Origin: Pirellulimonas nuda
GTDB lineage: Bacteria > Planctomycetota > Planctomycetia > Pirellulales > Lacipirellulaceae
Direction: 5' to 3'
Assembly (NCBI RefSeq): GCF_007750855.1
Contig: NZ_CP036291.1
Coordinates: forward strand, 3,844,001 to 3,908,000
DNA length: 64,000 nucleotides
The notes under the pieces are model-generated. The model made no database searches, was not told the origin of the DNA, and worked only from the letters and a program-made list of their open reading frames with translations. Below, one piece after another: positions 17,842 to 27,800 of this stretch (within the stretch, counting starts at the first letter, position 1; each line of letters begins with the position of its first letter). Position numbers and translations under genes: made by a program.

Positions 17842-18918
17842 ATGAAGACAAGACTGCTGTTAACGTCGTGCATTCTGGGCGCGATTGTGAGCAACACGCT
17901 GCCCATCGCTTCGGCCATCGTGATCGCTGATGCGGCAGGCGACTACGTGGCGGCTGCCGGTGGGAACACGGCCATCCCAACCGCCCTGCCAACGGGGTGG
18001 AGCTACTGGGGATCGTCGGCAACCAGCGGCGGGACGGAATTGGCGCTTGAGGTAAAGATAGTCGGCAACGCAGGCAACACAGGGTTTGGGGGCGCCGGTC
18101 AGTTCGGCACGCCGGCAGTCCTTGGTACGCATACAGAAGACCCCCTGAATGCGGATTATCAGTTTGAGATTTTTAGCGACGGATTTGATGGCAACCCGCC
18201 GAATGTTCCGGTAGGGAACCAAGGCGTGGTTGGCGTCGATCTGCTCCTTCATCCCGGCCCTACCGTTGACTTAAACGGCGTGGTTATCGCTCGATACACG
18301 ATTCAGGCAGGTGATTTAGCGGCGGGCAATTCTGCTACCATTGCCGGTAGCTTCCGCGATCTCGCTGGAAGGAACACTGTAGTGGGCGGCAATCCCTCGG
18401 AGTCGGTAATGGTCGAAGTACTGCACAACGGAAGCTCGCTTTTTAGCGCCACCGGCGGGGAAACTGCGGGAACCAATGGCTATTTATTGCAAGCTAACGG
18501 TACGTTCAATCTGACTGGAATTTCGCTTACCGTAGGCGACACCATTGATTTTGCCGTCAACAACAACGGTAACTTTACGGGTGACGAAACCGCATTGCAG
18601 GCAACCATCGACGTGGGGGGAGGCGCGGGCGCAATCCCCGGCGACTTCAACGGCGACAGCATGGTCAACGCGGCGGACTACACCGTGTGGCGAGACAACC
18701 TCGGTGCCAATGAGAACGTCCTGCCGCCCGGCACAGGCGACGGGTCTGGGACGGTCGACGTGGGCGACTACACGACTTGGACGAACAGCTTCGGGCAACC
18801 GGCGATTGGGGCCATCGGATCGGCCGCGGTCCCGGAGCCTGGCAGCCTTGCCCTCCTGCTCTTCGGTTCTGTGGCGGCGTGCGGGGCAGCACGCCGACGC
18901 AGGATCGGCGCTGCCTAG
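17842..18918 (+). CDS. PEP-CTERM protein, diverged member of the local paralogue family, with dockerin
   Basis: A 358-residue exported protein. ATG 17842 is preceded by GGAG nine bases upstream; an in-frame ATG at 17830 contains that ribosome site, so I prefer 17842. The signal peptide ends I-A-S-A. The domain begins V-I-A-D-A-A-G-D-Y-V-A-A-A-G-G and keeps G-W-S-Y-W-G, F-E-I-F-S-D-G, L-L-L-H-P-G and I-A-R-Y-T-I, so it belongs with the 4095 gene and the two modules of the fused frame, but it is clearly more diverged. A dockerin-like repeat (N-A-A-D-Y-T-V-W-R-D-N-L) and V-P-E-P-G-S-L, a helix and R-R-R-R complete it. It closes the plus-strand secreted-protein island. Confidence 0.85.
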   Translation: MKTRLLLTSCILGAIVSNTLPIASAIVIADAAGDYVAAAGGNTAIPTALPTGWSYWGSSATSGGTELALEVKIVGNAGNTGFGGAGQFGTPAVLGTHTEDPLNADYQFEIFSDGFDGNPPNVPVGNQGVVGVDLLLHPGPTVDLNGVVIARYTIQAGDLAAGNSATIAGSFRDLAGRNTVVGGNPSESVMVEVLHNGSSLFSATGGETAGTNGYLLQANGTFNLTGISLTVGDTIDFAVNNNGNFTGDETALQATIDVGGGAGAIPGDFNGDSMVNAADYTVWRDNLGANENVLPPGTGDGSGTVDVGDYTTWTNSFGQPAIGAIGSAAVPEPGSLALLLFGSVAACGAARRRRIGAA

Positions 18919-19330
18919 CAGGAAAATCCGTCGCCGGCGTCGGATCGGCGTTCAATGACCGACCAAGGGGACGCCAGCAGTCCGTTTGACGGCGAACCGT
19001 TAGGCCAACGTGGCGAGGGCGGCTTAACTGGCAGACCGCAGCCACGCGGGGGTTCGTCTGCATTTAACGGACCGAAGAAGCGAACCTCGAAGGGGTGCAC
19101 CGACCCCATGTTGGCGACCGTCGACTCCCATTTTTCGTCGGCGACCACGGCCACGTGCGTCAGGTCGCCCAGGTGGGTAAACACGTCGCCGATCTGCTTG
19201 CCGAAAGCGGTGAGATCAACCTCGGCGAGATTGCGGACTACCTTGAGGAACTTAAGCGTTCCGGGCCGCTCTGACGCGGCAACGAACCGCGGGACGACCT
19301 TCTGAACGTCGCTTTGCTTGATCGCCGCAG
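18915..19330 (-). pseudogene. SpoIIAA-like (STAS-superfamily) gene remnant
   Basis: A minus-strand frame reads I-K-Q-S-D-V-Q-K-V-V-P-R-F, then T-L-K-F-L-K-V-V-R-N-L, D-V-F-T-H-L-G-D-L-T-H-V-A-V-V-A-D-E-K-W-E and F-E-V-R-F-F. This is the pattern of small SpoIIAA-like/DUF3478 proteins (helix, strand, then H-V-A-V-V-x-D-x-x-W). The N-terminal strands and a start codon are missing, because the frame runs straight out of the RND fragment, and the end is out of family. I therefore read it as a fragment joined to other debris, not a working gene. Confidence 0.55.
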
Positions 19331-19658
19331 CCAGATGCGCACCTCGCGTCCGCGGTCGCCGGCGAGCTGCACCCCGCCGACCCCGTTGATCCCCTACAGG
19401 CGCGGCTTGAGCACGTCGTCGGCGTAGCGCGTGAGATCGCCGATCGACGCGTCCCCCGCCAGCACGATCCCCAGGATCGGCGCCGCGTCGGGGTCGAACT
19501 TCTCCACCACGGGCGCCTCGGCGTCGGTGGGCAGTTCCGACTGCGTTGCGGCCACCTTGTCGCGGACGTCTGGCGCCGCCACGTCGATGTCGCGGTCTAG
19601 GTCGAACTCCAAGAAGACCTGCGACACCCCTTCACGCGACTCGCTCCGCATCGACTTA
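19328..19658 (-). pseudogene. RND efflux transporter fragment with premature stop, cut by IS
   Basis: The translated fragment contains S-M-R-S-E-S-R-E-G-V-S-Q-V-F-L-E-F, D-V-R-D-K-V-A-A-T-Q-S-E-L-P, V-V-E-K-F-D-P-D-A-A-P-I-L-G-I-V and V-L-K-P-R-L, then a TAG where the family has glutamate, then G-I-N-G-V-G-G-V-Q-L-A-G. This is the porter-domain region of AcrB/HAE1-type inner-membrane pumps, about 110 residues of more than 1,000. The 5' side ends at the insertion sequence at 19659. It is clearly non-functional. Confidence 0.75.
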
Positions 19659-20965
19659 GGAACCGCTCAAAAACAACTCCCTCATTTCACCACACTGCGT
19701 GCGCGGTGTAGTTGAGTGAGGGCAAGAGGGCGTCTCGGATGATTGGTTCGTTGCGGAGGAAGTCGTTGCTCGCCTTGACGCCTGCTTGGTACTTGCGTCG
19801 AGCTACTTCGACAACCACACGCAGGCCGGCCGCGGTCGTCGTGCGGGCCAGCGCCGCGCGGATCGTCTCGACCGAGCGGATCAGCACCGCACGCAGCGAG
19901 CGGGAGAGGTGGCAGAACAAGCGGTGGTCGATCGGGTTGTACTTCGAGCAGTACGGCGGCAAGTGCGCCACGCGGATGTCGCGGTTCAGCAGGCCGGCGA
20001 CCCCGCACAGCCGCTCGCGGAACAGCCCCACCCGGTTGCCGTTGCTGCCGCCCGAGTCGGCCAGCACTAGCACCCCCGAGGCGTGCCAGTACCGCTTCTT
20101 CCCCAGCCGTATCCACCAGCGTCGGACCGCGTCGGCCGCCAGCTCGCCGGTGTCCGCTCCTTGGGCTAGCAGCACCAGCGCCTCGTTCGCCGCCAAGTCG
20201 TACACGCCGTACGGGATCACCTTGCCCGACCCTGCGCTGGGGAAGTCGTGGTCCAACGCTTTGACCTGGCCGTCGGTCCACGCCCGCCCGGGGCGGAAGA
20301 AGTCCCCCAGAAGCTCTTTCTTCTTGGTGTCGATGCTCAGCACGGGCCACCCCTTGGCTAGGTACTCGGCCTTCAGTCCGGCGATCCGCTCGAACTGAGC
20401 GTTGCGGTCGGGAGACTCGCCCAGGCACTTCGTTTTCACGGCCTGCCGGTGCGACAGCCCCAGCTCCTCACGCAGCAGCCGCGCCACCGTGTTGGGCGAC
20501 ATCTCGACACCCGACTCCGCCAGCTCGATGGCCAGCTCACGCGCCGTGCGGTTGGTCCACAGCCGGTCGGGCTCGACCGGCGAGCCGGCCGTGTGGACCT
20601 CGACCACCTGCCGCAATGCGTCGATCGCCTCGCAGCTAGCTGGCTTTCGGCCCCCCTTTTTTTCGGACCCGCCCCGCGGCCTCGTCCTCGGGGAGACGCT
20701 CGACCTCCTCCTCGGCAAAACGAATCGTCCCACGGTCGCACCCGAACAGCTCCGAAATGTAGGTCTTGCCGCCACGCCCCAGCTTCTCGGCCTCCACCGC
20801 CGCGTACCGCCGCCGGTCCTTTTCGGAGAGCGAGCCATAGAAGTTGACCATCCGCCGCTCGACATCCGCGTGATACAAACCCATCGCTACACCCTCCGTG
20901 TCGGGAACCAACAACGGCGGCATTCTACGCGATGGGAATTGAGGGAGTTATTTTTGAGCCGTTCC
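19659..20965 (-). mobile_element. ISAzo13-family insertion sequence, copy 1 (1,307 bp)
   Basis: The ends are imperfect inverted repeats, GGAAC[C/G]GCTCAAAAA[C/T]AACTCCCTCA, at 19659 and reading inward from 20965. The element encodes a two-frame transposase. It has the same length and, by eye, the same sequence as copy 2 at 49896-51202, in the opposite orientation. The flanking triplets are TTA on the left and TAG on the right and do not match each other. They match the outer and inner flanks of copy 2 when the intervening DNA is flipped. Confidence 0.93.
19687..20884 (-). CDS. ISAzo13-family transposase, frameshifted (copy 1)
   Basis: ATG at 20884 has GGAGGG seven bases upstream. The first frame (20884-20636) carries a helix-turn-helix region with Y-I-S-E-L-F-G-C-D-R-G-T-I-R. 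It reaches a run of seven A and six G, where the second frame (+1) takes over with G-G-R-K-P-A-S-C. The second frame carries the DDE domain: S-I-D-T-K-K-K-E-L-L-G, P-Y-G-V-Y-D-L, L-A-D-S-G-G-S-N-G-N-R and Y-C-S-K-Y-N-P-I-D-H-R-L-F. The joined product is 398 residues, the usual family size. An identical slip site in copy 2 of an evidently recent mover suggests programmed frameshifting or transcript slippage. Confidence 0.85.
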
Positions 20966-21857
20966 TAGGGGCGATGGGGGTGACGTCGGCGAGCGTCATG
21001 CCTATGCGGATTTCATCAAAGATCGACGTCATGGGGTCGGCGATGGAGATCAGGCTAAAGCCGGACTGGTCGAGGTCGACGCTCAGGGTTGAAAAAGGCG
21101 TCTCCGGCAGCGCAAGACCGGGGTCCGTGACCTGGTAGAGCGTCATGGTGTCGGTGGTTCCAAGGGCCGCGAAGTCGATCTTGCCCACGATGAAGGAGAT
21201 TGTGTCGCCGACAAGGATCGGATCGCCGATGATGGCGGTGGTCAAGCCGTCGGCAGCGTCGTAGGCCACGCCTTGGATCGACATGGCGTCAAACGCCGAT
21301 GCCGGAGGTCCTCCGAGGAATCCGACCCCAAAGGCGTTCCCGGCGTTGGCGGGAGCGCTGTTGGAGGACGCGTCCGCGAAGGCGGCATCACCGAAGATGA
21401 GCGTTCCGTAGGTGTTCACAGGAAACCCGCCGGCCCCGCCGACAAGCGAAGTGGGGTCCATCAGAACGCTGAACCAGATGGTGGAGTTGTCGGCCGTCAA
21501 TTGCGTCTGAGCCGCCGCGGTTATCGAGCGGTTGATGACGCCCCTGCCGTTCCGGTCCTGTCGGTCGACCGATCCACCGACGACCTGCAGGCTGCCGAAT
21601 CCCAGGCCGACGCCGATGTTGGTGTTCGCGGCGCCGGCGCCGGCGCCCGTGTCGCCGGTCCAAGCCCCATCGAACCCGACGCCGCCGTCCAGACCAACTA
21701 CGTTGGCGCCGAGCGTGTAGTCGAATCCTTCATAGACCACGAGGTCCGCTTCGGCCGAGGCGGCGAAGTAGCCGGTGGTGAAGCACAGGGCTGCGCAGGC
21801 GGCAGCTCGCGACAAGGCAGGTCTGCTTGTCGATTCTCGCAGGTGGACAGGTTTCAC
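20966..21857 (-). pseudogene. PEP-CTERM protein gene, 5' part, cut by ISAzo13 copy 1
   Basis: The minus-strand frame gives about 297 residues of an exported protein homologous to the next gene. Shared features are V-V-Y-E-G-F-D-Y-T, G-G-V-G-F-D-G-A-W-T-G, S-V-D-R-Q, W-F-S-V-L-M-D, F-G-D-A-A-F-A-D-A-S-S-N-S-A-P-A-N and F-D-E-I-R-I-G-M-T-L-A-D-V-T-P-I-A-P. It then runs into the IS and stops inside it, losing its sorting signal. The start is uncertain: GTG at 21857 fits an aligned start region, and TTG further in is possible. Its missing end (S-S-G-I-A-G-D-F, dockerin, V-P-E-P) lies at 51203-51492, and the two join exactly in frame once one CTA triplet is removed. Confidence 0.85.
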
Positions 21858-21924
21858 AAGGCTAGCCTTAAGTCGGGGATGGTTAGAACGAAGGGTTTTC
21901 AGGTCGGGCGTTCGCCGGTGCGGG

Positions 21925-22842
21925 TCAGGCGGCGGAAATGCGTCGGTACGTCCGCAGGCCGACAAGCCCCCCCAGCGCGAGCAGCACGAGACTGCTGGGT
22001 TCGGGGATCGGCCGGGCGGGCGTTACGTCGGCCAAGGTGGCGCCGAAACGGATCTCATCAAAGACCGAGGTCATGGGGTCCGCGATCGAGACCAGGTTGA
22101 AGCCCGACTGATCCAGGTCAACACTCAAGGTTGCAAACGCGGCCGCCGGCAGAGCCAGGCCGGGGTCGGTGACGTTGTAGAGCGTCAAGGTGTCACTGGA
22201 ACCATTGGCTGCAAAGTCGATCTTGCCGACGATGAACGATGTCGTGTCGCCGACCGCAAGCGGGCCGTCGGTTGAGAGGGTTCCCCCCGCGTAGGCAACG
22301 CCTTGGACTTCGATAAGGGAGAAATCGGTCCCCGCACCCGTGCCTACAAACCCAACCCCCAGCGCGTTGCCGGTATTGGCTGGGGCGCTGTTGGAAGAAG
22401 CGTCGGCGAAAGCGGTGTCGCCGAAGACGAGCGTTGCGTAGGTGTTGCCGGCAAATCCGCCATCTCCGCCGATAATGGCGGTTCGGTCCATCAGGAGGCT
22501 AAACCAGACGGTGGAGCCATCGGGAGTAAACTGCGAAAGTGGGCCCGCGGCAATCGTACGGTTGATGACGCCCCTGCCGGCCCGATTCTGTCGGTCGACC
22601 GATCCGCCGGCCACTTCCAGGGCGCCAAAACTCAGGCCCGTTCCGATTTTGGTGTTCGTTGTGCCGGCGCCGGCCGATTCGACGCCGGTCCACGCCCCAT
22701 CGAACCCCACGCCGCCATTCTGACCCACGACATTGGCGCCCTCCGTGTAGTCGAACGACTCGTAAACGACCGCGGCGGCATCGACCGAGCAGGCCATGGC
22801 GAGCGCTGCGCAGAGCGCGCCTAGAGCGAGTGGCGAGTTCAT
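21925..22842 (-). CDS. PEP-CTERM protein with jelly-roll-like domain, intact paralogue of the IS-cut gene
   Basis: A 305-residue exported protein. ATG 22842 is preceded by CGGAGAATCTACTT and gives M-N-S-P-L-A-L-G with a signal peptide ending C-S-V-D-A-A-A. GTG 22872 is an in-frame alternative that would add ten polar residues. The domain starts V-V-Y-E-S-F-D-Y-T-E-G-A-N and contains G-V-G-F-D-G-A-W-T-G, G-G-S-V-D-R-Q-N-R-A-G-R-G-V-I-N-R and W-F-S-L-L-M-D, a layout common in planctomycete LamG-like or jelly-roll surface proteins. It ends I-P-E-P-S-S-L-V-L-L-A-L-G-G-L and R-T-Y-R-R. The stop is 67 bases upstream of the paralogue at 20966-21857, so both were one operon. Confidence 0.8.
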   Translation of the reverse strand: MNSPLALGALCAALAMACSVDAAAVVYESFDYTEGANVVGQNGGVGFDGAWTGVESAGAGTTNTKIGTGLSFGALEVAGGSVDRQNRAGRGVINRTIAAGPLSQFTPDGSTVWFSLLMDRTAIIGGDGGFAGNTYATLVFGDTAFADASSNSAPANTGNALGVGFVGTGAGTDFSLIEVQGVAYAGGTLSTDGPLAVGDTTSFIVGKIDFAANGSSDTLTLYNVTDPGLALPAAAFATLSVDLDQSGFNLVSIADPMTSVFDEIRFGATLADVTPARPIPEPSSLVLLALGGLVGLRTYRRISAA

Positions 22843-23594
22843 AAGTAGATTCTCCGAGGTGCTAACTTTCACGAGACTAGTCCTAGGTCAAAGGTGCGTA
22901 ACGAAGTTTGATGGGCTCGGTTCTTCTTGCCGACGATGGAGCAAACGTTCGATAAAGCCGAAGGCGCGAGCTCCTTGCAGGCCATTGGCTATGTCAAATA
23001 ACGAATGCGATTGGCGTCCCATTGGTCAGGGAGGCGTCCTTGCACTAGCAGCGTAGCGCGGCCTACCCGACCGACGGACCCCTCACACCCGTCTCGGAAT
23101 CGAGGTTGGCCAAGGCATTGCCGCTCTCGCCGGGACGTTCGCTGACTCAGGGCCGTTTCGCGGATGGCAAGCCGTGTTTCGGCAGCCGTGCGACGGGTAT
23201 TACAGGGGGGGCTGCGCCTCTCGCCGTCGTCGTGCCCCCACGTGTTGGGGACCCGGCCGCAGAACCCGAGAGTAACCCCGCCGCGGCGGACGGGCGATTC
23301 GTTGCACCTCCAGCGGTCCGTGACCTTGTTGGCCGGGTTCGCCGGGGCGCTAGCAGCCTTCGCCATCGCTTCGCTCCTTCCTCGCAGCCTATCTTTGCGG
23401 GGATACGGGACCGGGTTGGTCCGCAAAGCTGTCGTGGCCAATCGGACATTCTTCACACAAGGTAGATTCCCATCATCTGAGGATCAAATACAATCAAACT
23501 TGCGGAAACCTATCAGATTGCGTTTTGCTCTCACCGACCCGTGGACGAATGGGTCAGAAAGGCAAAAAAACTCCTAACCGTGCGGCGCTTTAGC
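22843..23594. other. gene-free stretch between divergent PEP-CTERM and XylR-type genes
   Basis: About 750 bases. Only weak frames cross it. One minus-strand frame from 23366 starts M-A-K-A-A-S-A-P-A-N with AAGGAG upstream, but the rest is arginine-rich and unlike any family. The bases GGAGCGAAGCGATGG before and at that start are also found at the start of the IS1182-type transposase at 49279, which may be chance. The AT-rich run at 23456-23580 before the XylR-type gene is its likely promoter region. Confidence 0.4.
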
Positions 23595-24755
23595 ATGCAG
23601 AGCACCACGAAGCGGATCGCCGTGCCGATTGATTTGCAGTACGCCTACCCCTGGCACCATGAGACGTACCAGGGCATCCGCCAGTACGCCGACGAGTCAG
23701 GCTAGTCGAGCAGCGTAGACCCCCATCATTTCTCGCAGATCGAACCGCTCGATTTCTCGAGATGCGACGGGGTAGTTGGCCGGATCGACCTGGAGGTCTT
23801 GCAGGCGGCTCAGAAGGCCGGCATTCCCGTGGTATCGCTGGTATCGCTCCCCGGCTTCGACGATTTGCCGAGCGTGAAGCACGACATCCGCTCCGCGGCC
23901 CGCATGGCGGGGCAGCACCTGATTTCTTGCGGCTATCGTCGGCTGGCGTTTCTTGGGCATGAAGGGGCCGCAATAAACGCCCTGCTCCTGGAGTCGTTCG
24001 CCGAGCCCCTCAGGGCTGATGGCTTGCCTGAACCGGCCGTGTGCCTGCACGACCAGTACCTCGAAGACGAGTTGAAGCCGGCCGCGAGAACCCTCCGGAA
24101 CCTGTTCGAGTGGCTGGAGGCCCTGGAGAAACCAGTGGGCATCCTTGTGCGGTCGCTGTTTGTCGCAAGGTTCATCGCGAAAAGCGCCGAAGACCAGGGG
24201 CTTCGCGTTCCGGAAGACGTGGGAGTCGTCGTCATGGATGGGGATCGAACGATTGTCCGCAGCGTTTCGCCCACGCTCTCTTCGATTGACTTCGACTTCC
24301 TCCGGCACGGGTATCTGGCCGCGGCGTTGCTCGACGAGCTGATGGCGGATCGTTCCGCCGAACCGAGGCATCGGTTCATCGCCCCCAAGCGGCTCATTGT
24401 GCGCGAGTCGACCAGCGTGTTCGTCTGCAATGACCCCAAGGTCCGGGAGGCCATGCAGTTTATTGCCGAGCACGTCCGCCGCAACGTGACGCCCGATGCG
24501 GTGGCAGGGCATCTGTGTGTGTCCCGGAGCACGCTCGAACGGCGGTTCCAAGAGGTCTTGGGAAAGACGGTCTTCAACGAGATCCGCCGGCTACGCGTTG
24601 AGAGCATGCAGCGGATGCTTGCCGAGACCGACAAGCCCATCGCCGCCGAGTGCGGCTTCACCGAAGCGAACAACTTCTCACGCTACTTCCGCAAAGAAAC
24701 CGGCGAGACCCCCACCGCCTACCGCAAGCGGGCGGAATCGCGGGGAGCGGAGTGA
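23595..24755 (+). pseudogene. XylR-type AraC-family regulator with an in-frame amber codon
   Basis: Read through the stop, the frame gives 386 residues, the full size of planctomycete XylR-like regulators. Residues 1-36 (T-T-K-R-I-A-V-P-I-D-L) begin a LacI-like sugar-binding domain, followed by TAG at 23703-23705 at a position where relatives usually have tryptophan. The domain continues with D-G-V-V-G-R-I-D, G-I-P-V-V-S-L and G-V-V-V-M-D-G-D. The C-terminal AraC domain (about residues 285-380) has V-A-G-H-L-C-V-S-R-S-T-L-E-R-R-F and A-A-E-C-G-F-T-E-A-N-N-F-S-R-Y-F-R-K-E-T-G. A single G-to-A change (TGG to TAG) explains the break. A shorter protein could start at TTG 23799, keeping the DNA-binding domain but part of the sensor. 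Recent inactivation is the simplest reading. Confidence 0.8.
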
Positions 24756-24776
24756 TCCACGCGCGACGGCGAGCTT

Positions 24777-24795
24777 GGCAGGGGCGGGGCCTGCC
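24777..24795. terminator. GC-rich hairpin between convergent genes
   Basis: GGCAGG and CCTGCC are separated by seven G/C-rich bases. It lies in the 79-base gap between the convergent ends of the XylR-type gene (24755) and the CotH gene (24835), so it could serve both strands. No T-run is present. Confidence 0.4.
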
Positions 24796-24834
24796 CGGCA
24801 AACGCCGCCAGCGTTAGTCCCGCTTGGCCGGCGC

Positions 24835-27800
24835 TCACTCCACGCGGCGGCCCCGCCGCCAGGCGTGGGCCAGCTCCTCGGCCAGCAGGCCCAGGCTGTC
24901 ATCCAGGGGCTCGGTGGAACGATCAGGATCGTCGGCCGAGAACCGCTCAAAGCCGCCGGTCGGGGACGCGTCGTCGGCGGGCGTGAACGTGGGGAGGTCG
25001 CGATGCCGAGCGGCGGCTAGTCGTCCCGCGAGCAGATCGTAGCGAGAAAAGGCCGCGTCAATGGACCGCGCGGTCGTGGCCGCCGGCCGTGGATGGCCCG
25101 GCAGCGAGCGGCCCGGCAGCGAGCGATAGACGGCAGACGAGGGGACGTCGCCAAACGCAAGGATCTGGGTCGTAGCCGAAGAGGCGGCAACGAGGCCGGC
25201 CTCGGGCGGGTCCAACGCGCCGGGCAATTTCGGGGTGGCGATACTCAACTGGGGCGCCGGCGCCGCGTGCTGGGCGCTTGGCTCGGGCGTCATGGCGGCC
25301 AGCGCGGCTAGCGCGCTGAACTGGTCGCGCCACACGGTGTAGTCGGCCGAGTCAACCACGCCGTCGCCGTTGCCGTCCGCGGCCAGTTGCGTCGTCGACC
25401 CAAAGCTTTGCGACCACACCACGTAGTCGGCCTGGTCCACCTGCCCGCTGGAATCGTAGTCGCCAAGAACCGTGGCGACGAAGTCGGCCGCCGTCAATGC
25501 GGACCAGGTTTGGCTGGCGGGAACGTAGGCGCGCGCCTTCACGGTGGTCGTGGCCGCTATCGCGACCGCGCCCTGATAGGTCTGCGCCGATGGGCTGATC
25601 GCCCCGCCGATTTGTCGCGGGTCGCTGCCGTCGGTGGTGTAGTAGATCGCGAGCCCCGGCGCGGAGATGCTCAATAGTTGCCCCGCCGGGATCTCGCCGC
25701 CGTACGGGCTGAAGGCCGGCGCCCTGATCGTGGGATAGAGGTCGTCGCCGATGAGCTGGTTCAAGACCGTGCCCGTGCGAGTCAGGAAGTAGCCCCGCTG
25801 CGGGTCGAGCAGCGTGCTGAGCTCGCCCAGCCAGTCGTTTCGGTTGAACGCGGGCTCCCGCTTCGAGTCGCCCCACCGGGCCGCCTCGGCCACGATGGCG
25901 GGGTCCACTTCGTCTACGCGGGACTGCATCCGGGCCATACTCGGCCCCGCGGTCATCGGTCCGTCGTCGAAGAAGTAGTTTCGAATGCGGTCACCGAACG
26001 CCACCCGGTACTCTTTGCTCGCCAGCAGGTCCTGGTGAAGGTACTGCGGGTTGAAGTGATCGTAGTTGTCTTGGTTCCCTTGATTGAACGGGCCGGTGCG
26101 ATCGATGCTGTCCGTGTTGTTGGCGCCCAGCGAGTGCTCGGCGTCGTGCATAAAGAACTGGAATCCCTGGTCGGGGTTTTCGCGGCTTCGGATGCCGAAC
26201 CAGTTGTTGGACCTGTTGTCGCCGAAGAACCGAGAGATCCCGTTGTCGTACGCGCCGGTGTAAAAAATAATGGCCATGTAGTCGATCAGGTTGTCCAGAT
26301 CGAGCAGCACGGGCAGGGCGGGGTTGCGGCTGCCGTCGGGGTTGAGCCCCTGCATCGTGAAGTAGTTGTTGGCGTTGGCGACCGGGTTGTCCGCCAGGTC
26401 TTGGGCGTAGTCGAACAACGCCCGCCAGGCTAGATCGTTGCCGTCGGCAACCTCGGTGATGCGGGTCACGCTGGGGTCGGCCTTTACGACGTCGTAGTCG
26501 TCCTCATCGCCGCCCAGGTACGATTCTCCGTAGTACTTCTCGATCCGCTCCTGGGTCATGAAAATGCCCCAGTAGACGCCGTTCACGTACAGGTGGTGAT
26601 AGCGGCTGCGTGTGTAGGGCTGGCCCAGGTCTGCTTGCAGGTCTCGCGAGAACACGTCGCGTACAAACGTGTTCTGGCTGTTCCCCTGGTACGACCACGA
26701 GTAGTTCTGCGCCGTACGGAAATCGAGCACGTCGAACTTGTCGACCCCCTCGTCGCCAAAGAGCGGGTACTCGAGCTTCGACTCGCCGTACTCGCTGCGG
26801 AAATAGAACCGGAACGCGTGCTTCGGGTTGTTGTCCGTTCGGCTGGCGCCGCCGCGGATCCGCAACCCGGCGTCTATCTGGAAACCCGCCTCGCTGCCGT
26901 CGGGGTAGATGATCTCCAACGAGGCGGGCCGCTCCCAGTCGCGGCCGCGGTTGGTCGCGTTGACGATGATCCCGGTCTGGCTGTCGAACAGATTCTCTAG
27001 ATCGGTGGTGATCGACACGGTCGACAGCGACTTGAGCGAGTCGATCACGGCCTGATTGCCGTACAGCGCCAGGATCTCTGGATCCATCCCGTAGTCGATG
27101 TCTTGGCCGTTCACGTTGGACGACGGCCAGCCCGGACCGGGCGCCTGTCCCGAAGGTTGCTGCTGGATGACATCGTTGACGAAGATATACGTCCGCGTCT
27201 GCGTGGCGGACGGCTCGAAGTCGGGGAAGAAGGCCGCGGCGCGTATCACCCGCGTCGATGAGACGCTAATCGGCGACTGGTAGAGCACGCCGTTGGTGAC
27301 GTTGAGATTGCCGTTAACGGCCGGCGTCGAGCCGTCGGTCGTGTAGACGATCGTGGCCCCCGGCGTGCCGCTGACAATCGACAGGAACTGGGTCGACTCG
27401 TAGAAGCCGCTGGCGAGGTCGAACTCCGGCTCCTGGGCGAAGCCCAAGATGCTGTTGTTAGAGTTGCCGTAGCCGGGCGTTGGTTGGGCGAAATACCCCA
27501 CCGCCTCGGGGTTGGTGATGTTCGACCGCCGCGAAACCAGCCGCGGCTCGATGAGCATGTCGCTGCTGTCTTCCTGGTTCAGCGCATGGATGGCCAGCAC
27601 GTTGACCCCGGTCGTCAGGTGCGGGATGGCCGCATCGACGTTGAACGCCGCGAACTGCTCCGCAAGTCCGTCGTTGTGACTCGCGGAGGCGGCCGAGGCG
27701 TAGTTCAGGGTTTCGGGTTCATTGGCCGAGGCGATCTTGACGCCGTTCAGGTACGCCACGAATCCGTCGTCGTACCGCATCTCAAGGCTGAGCGAACCGA

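Noticed and set aside
23100-23465. Open frames on both strands upstream of the XylR-type gene
   Set aside because: Arginine- and proline-rich translations with no recognisable motif; only one has a plausible ribosome site, and it has no family after 20 residues.
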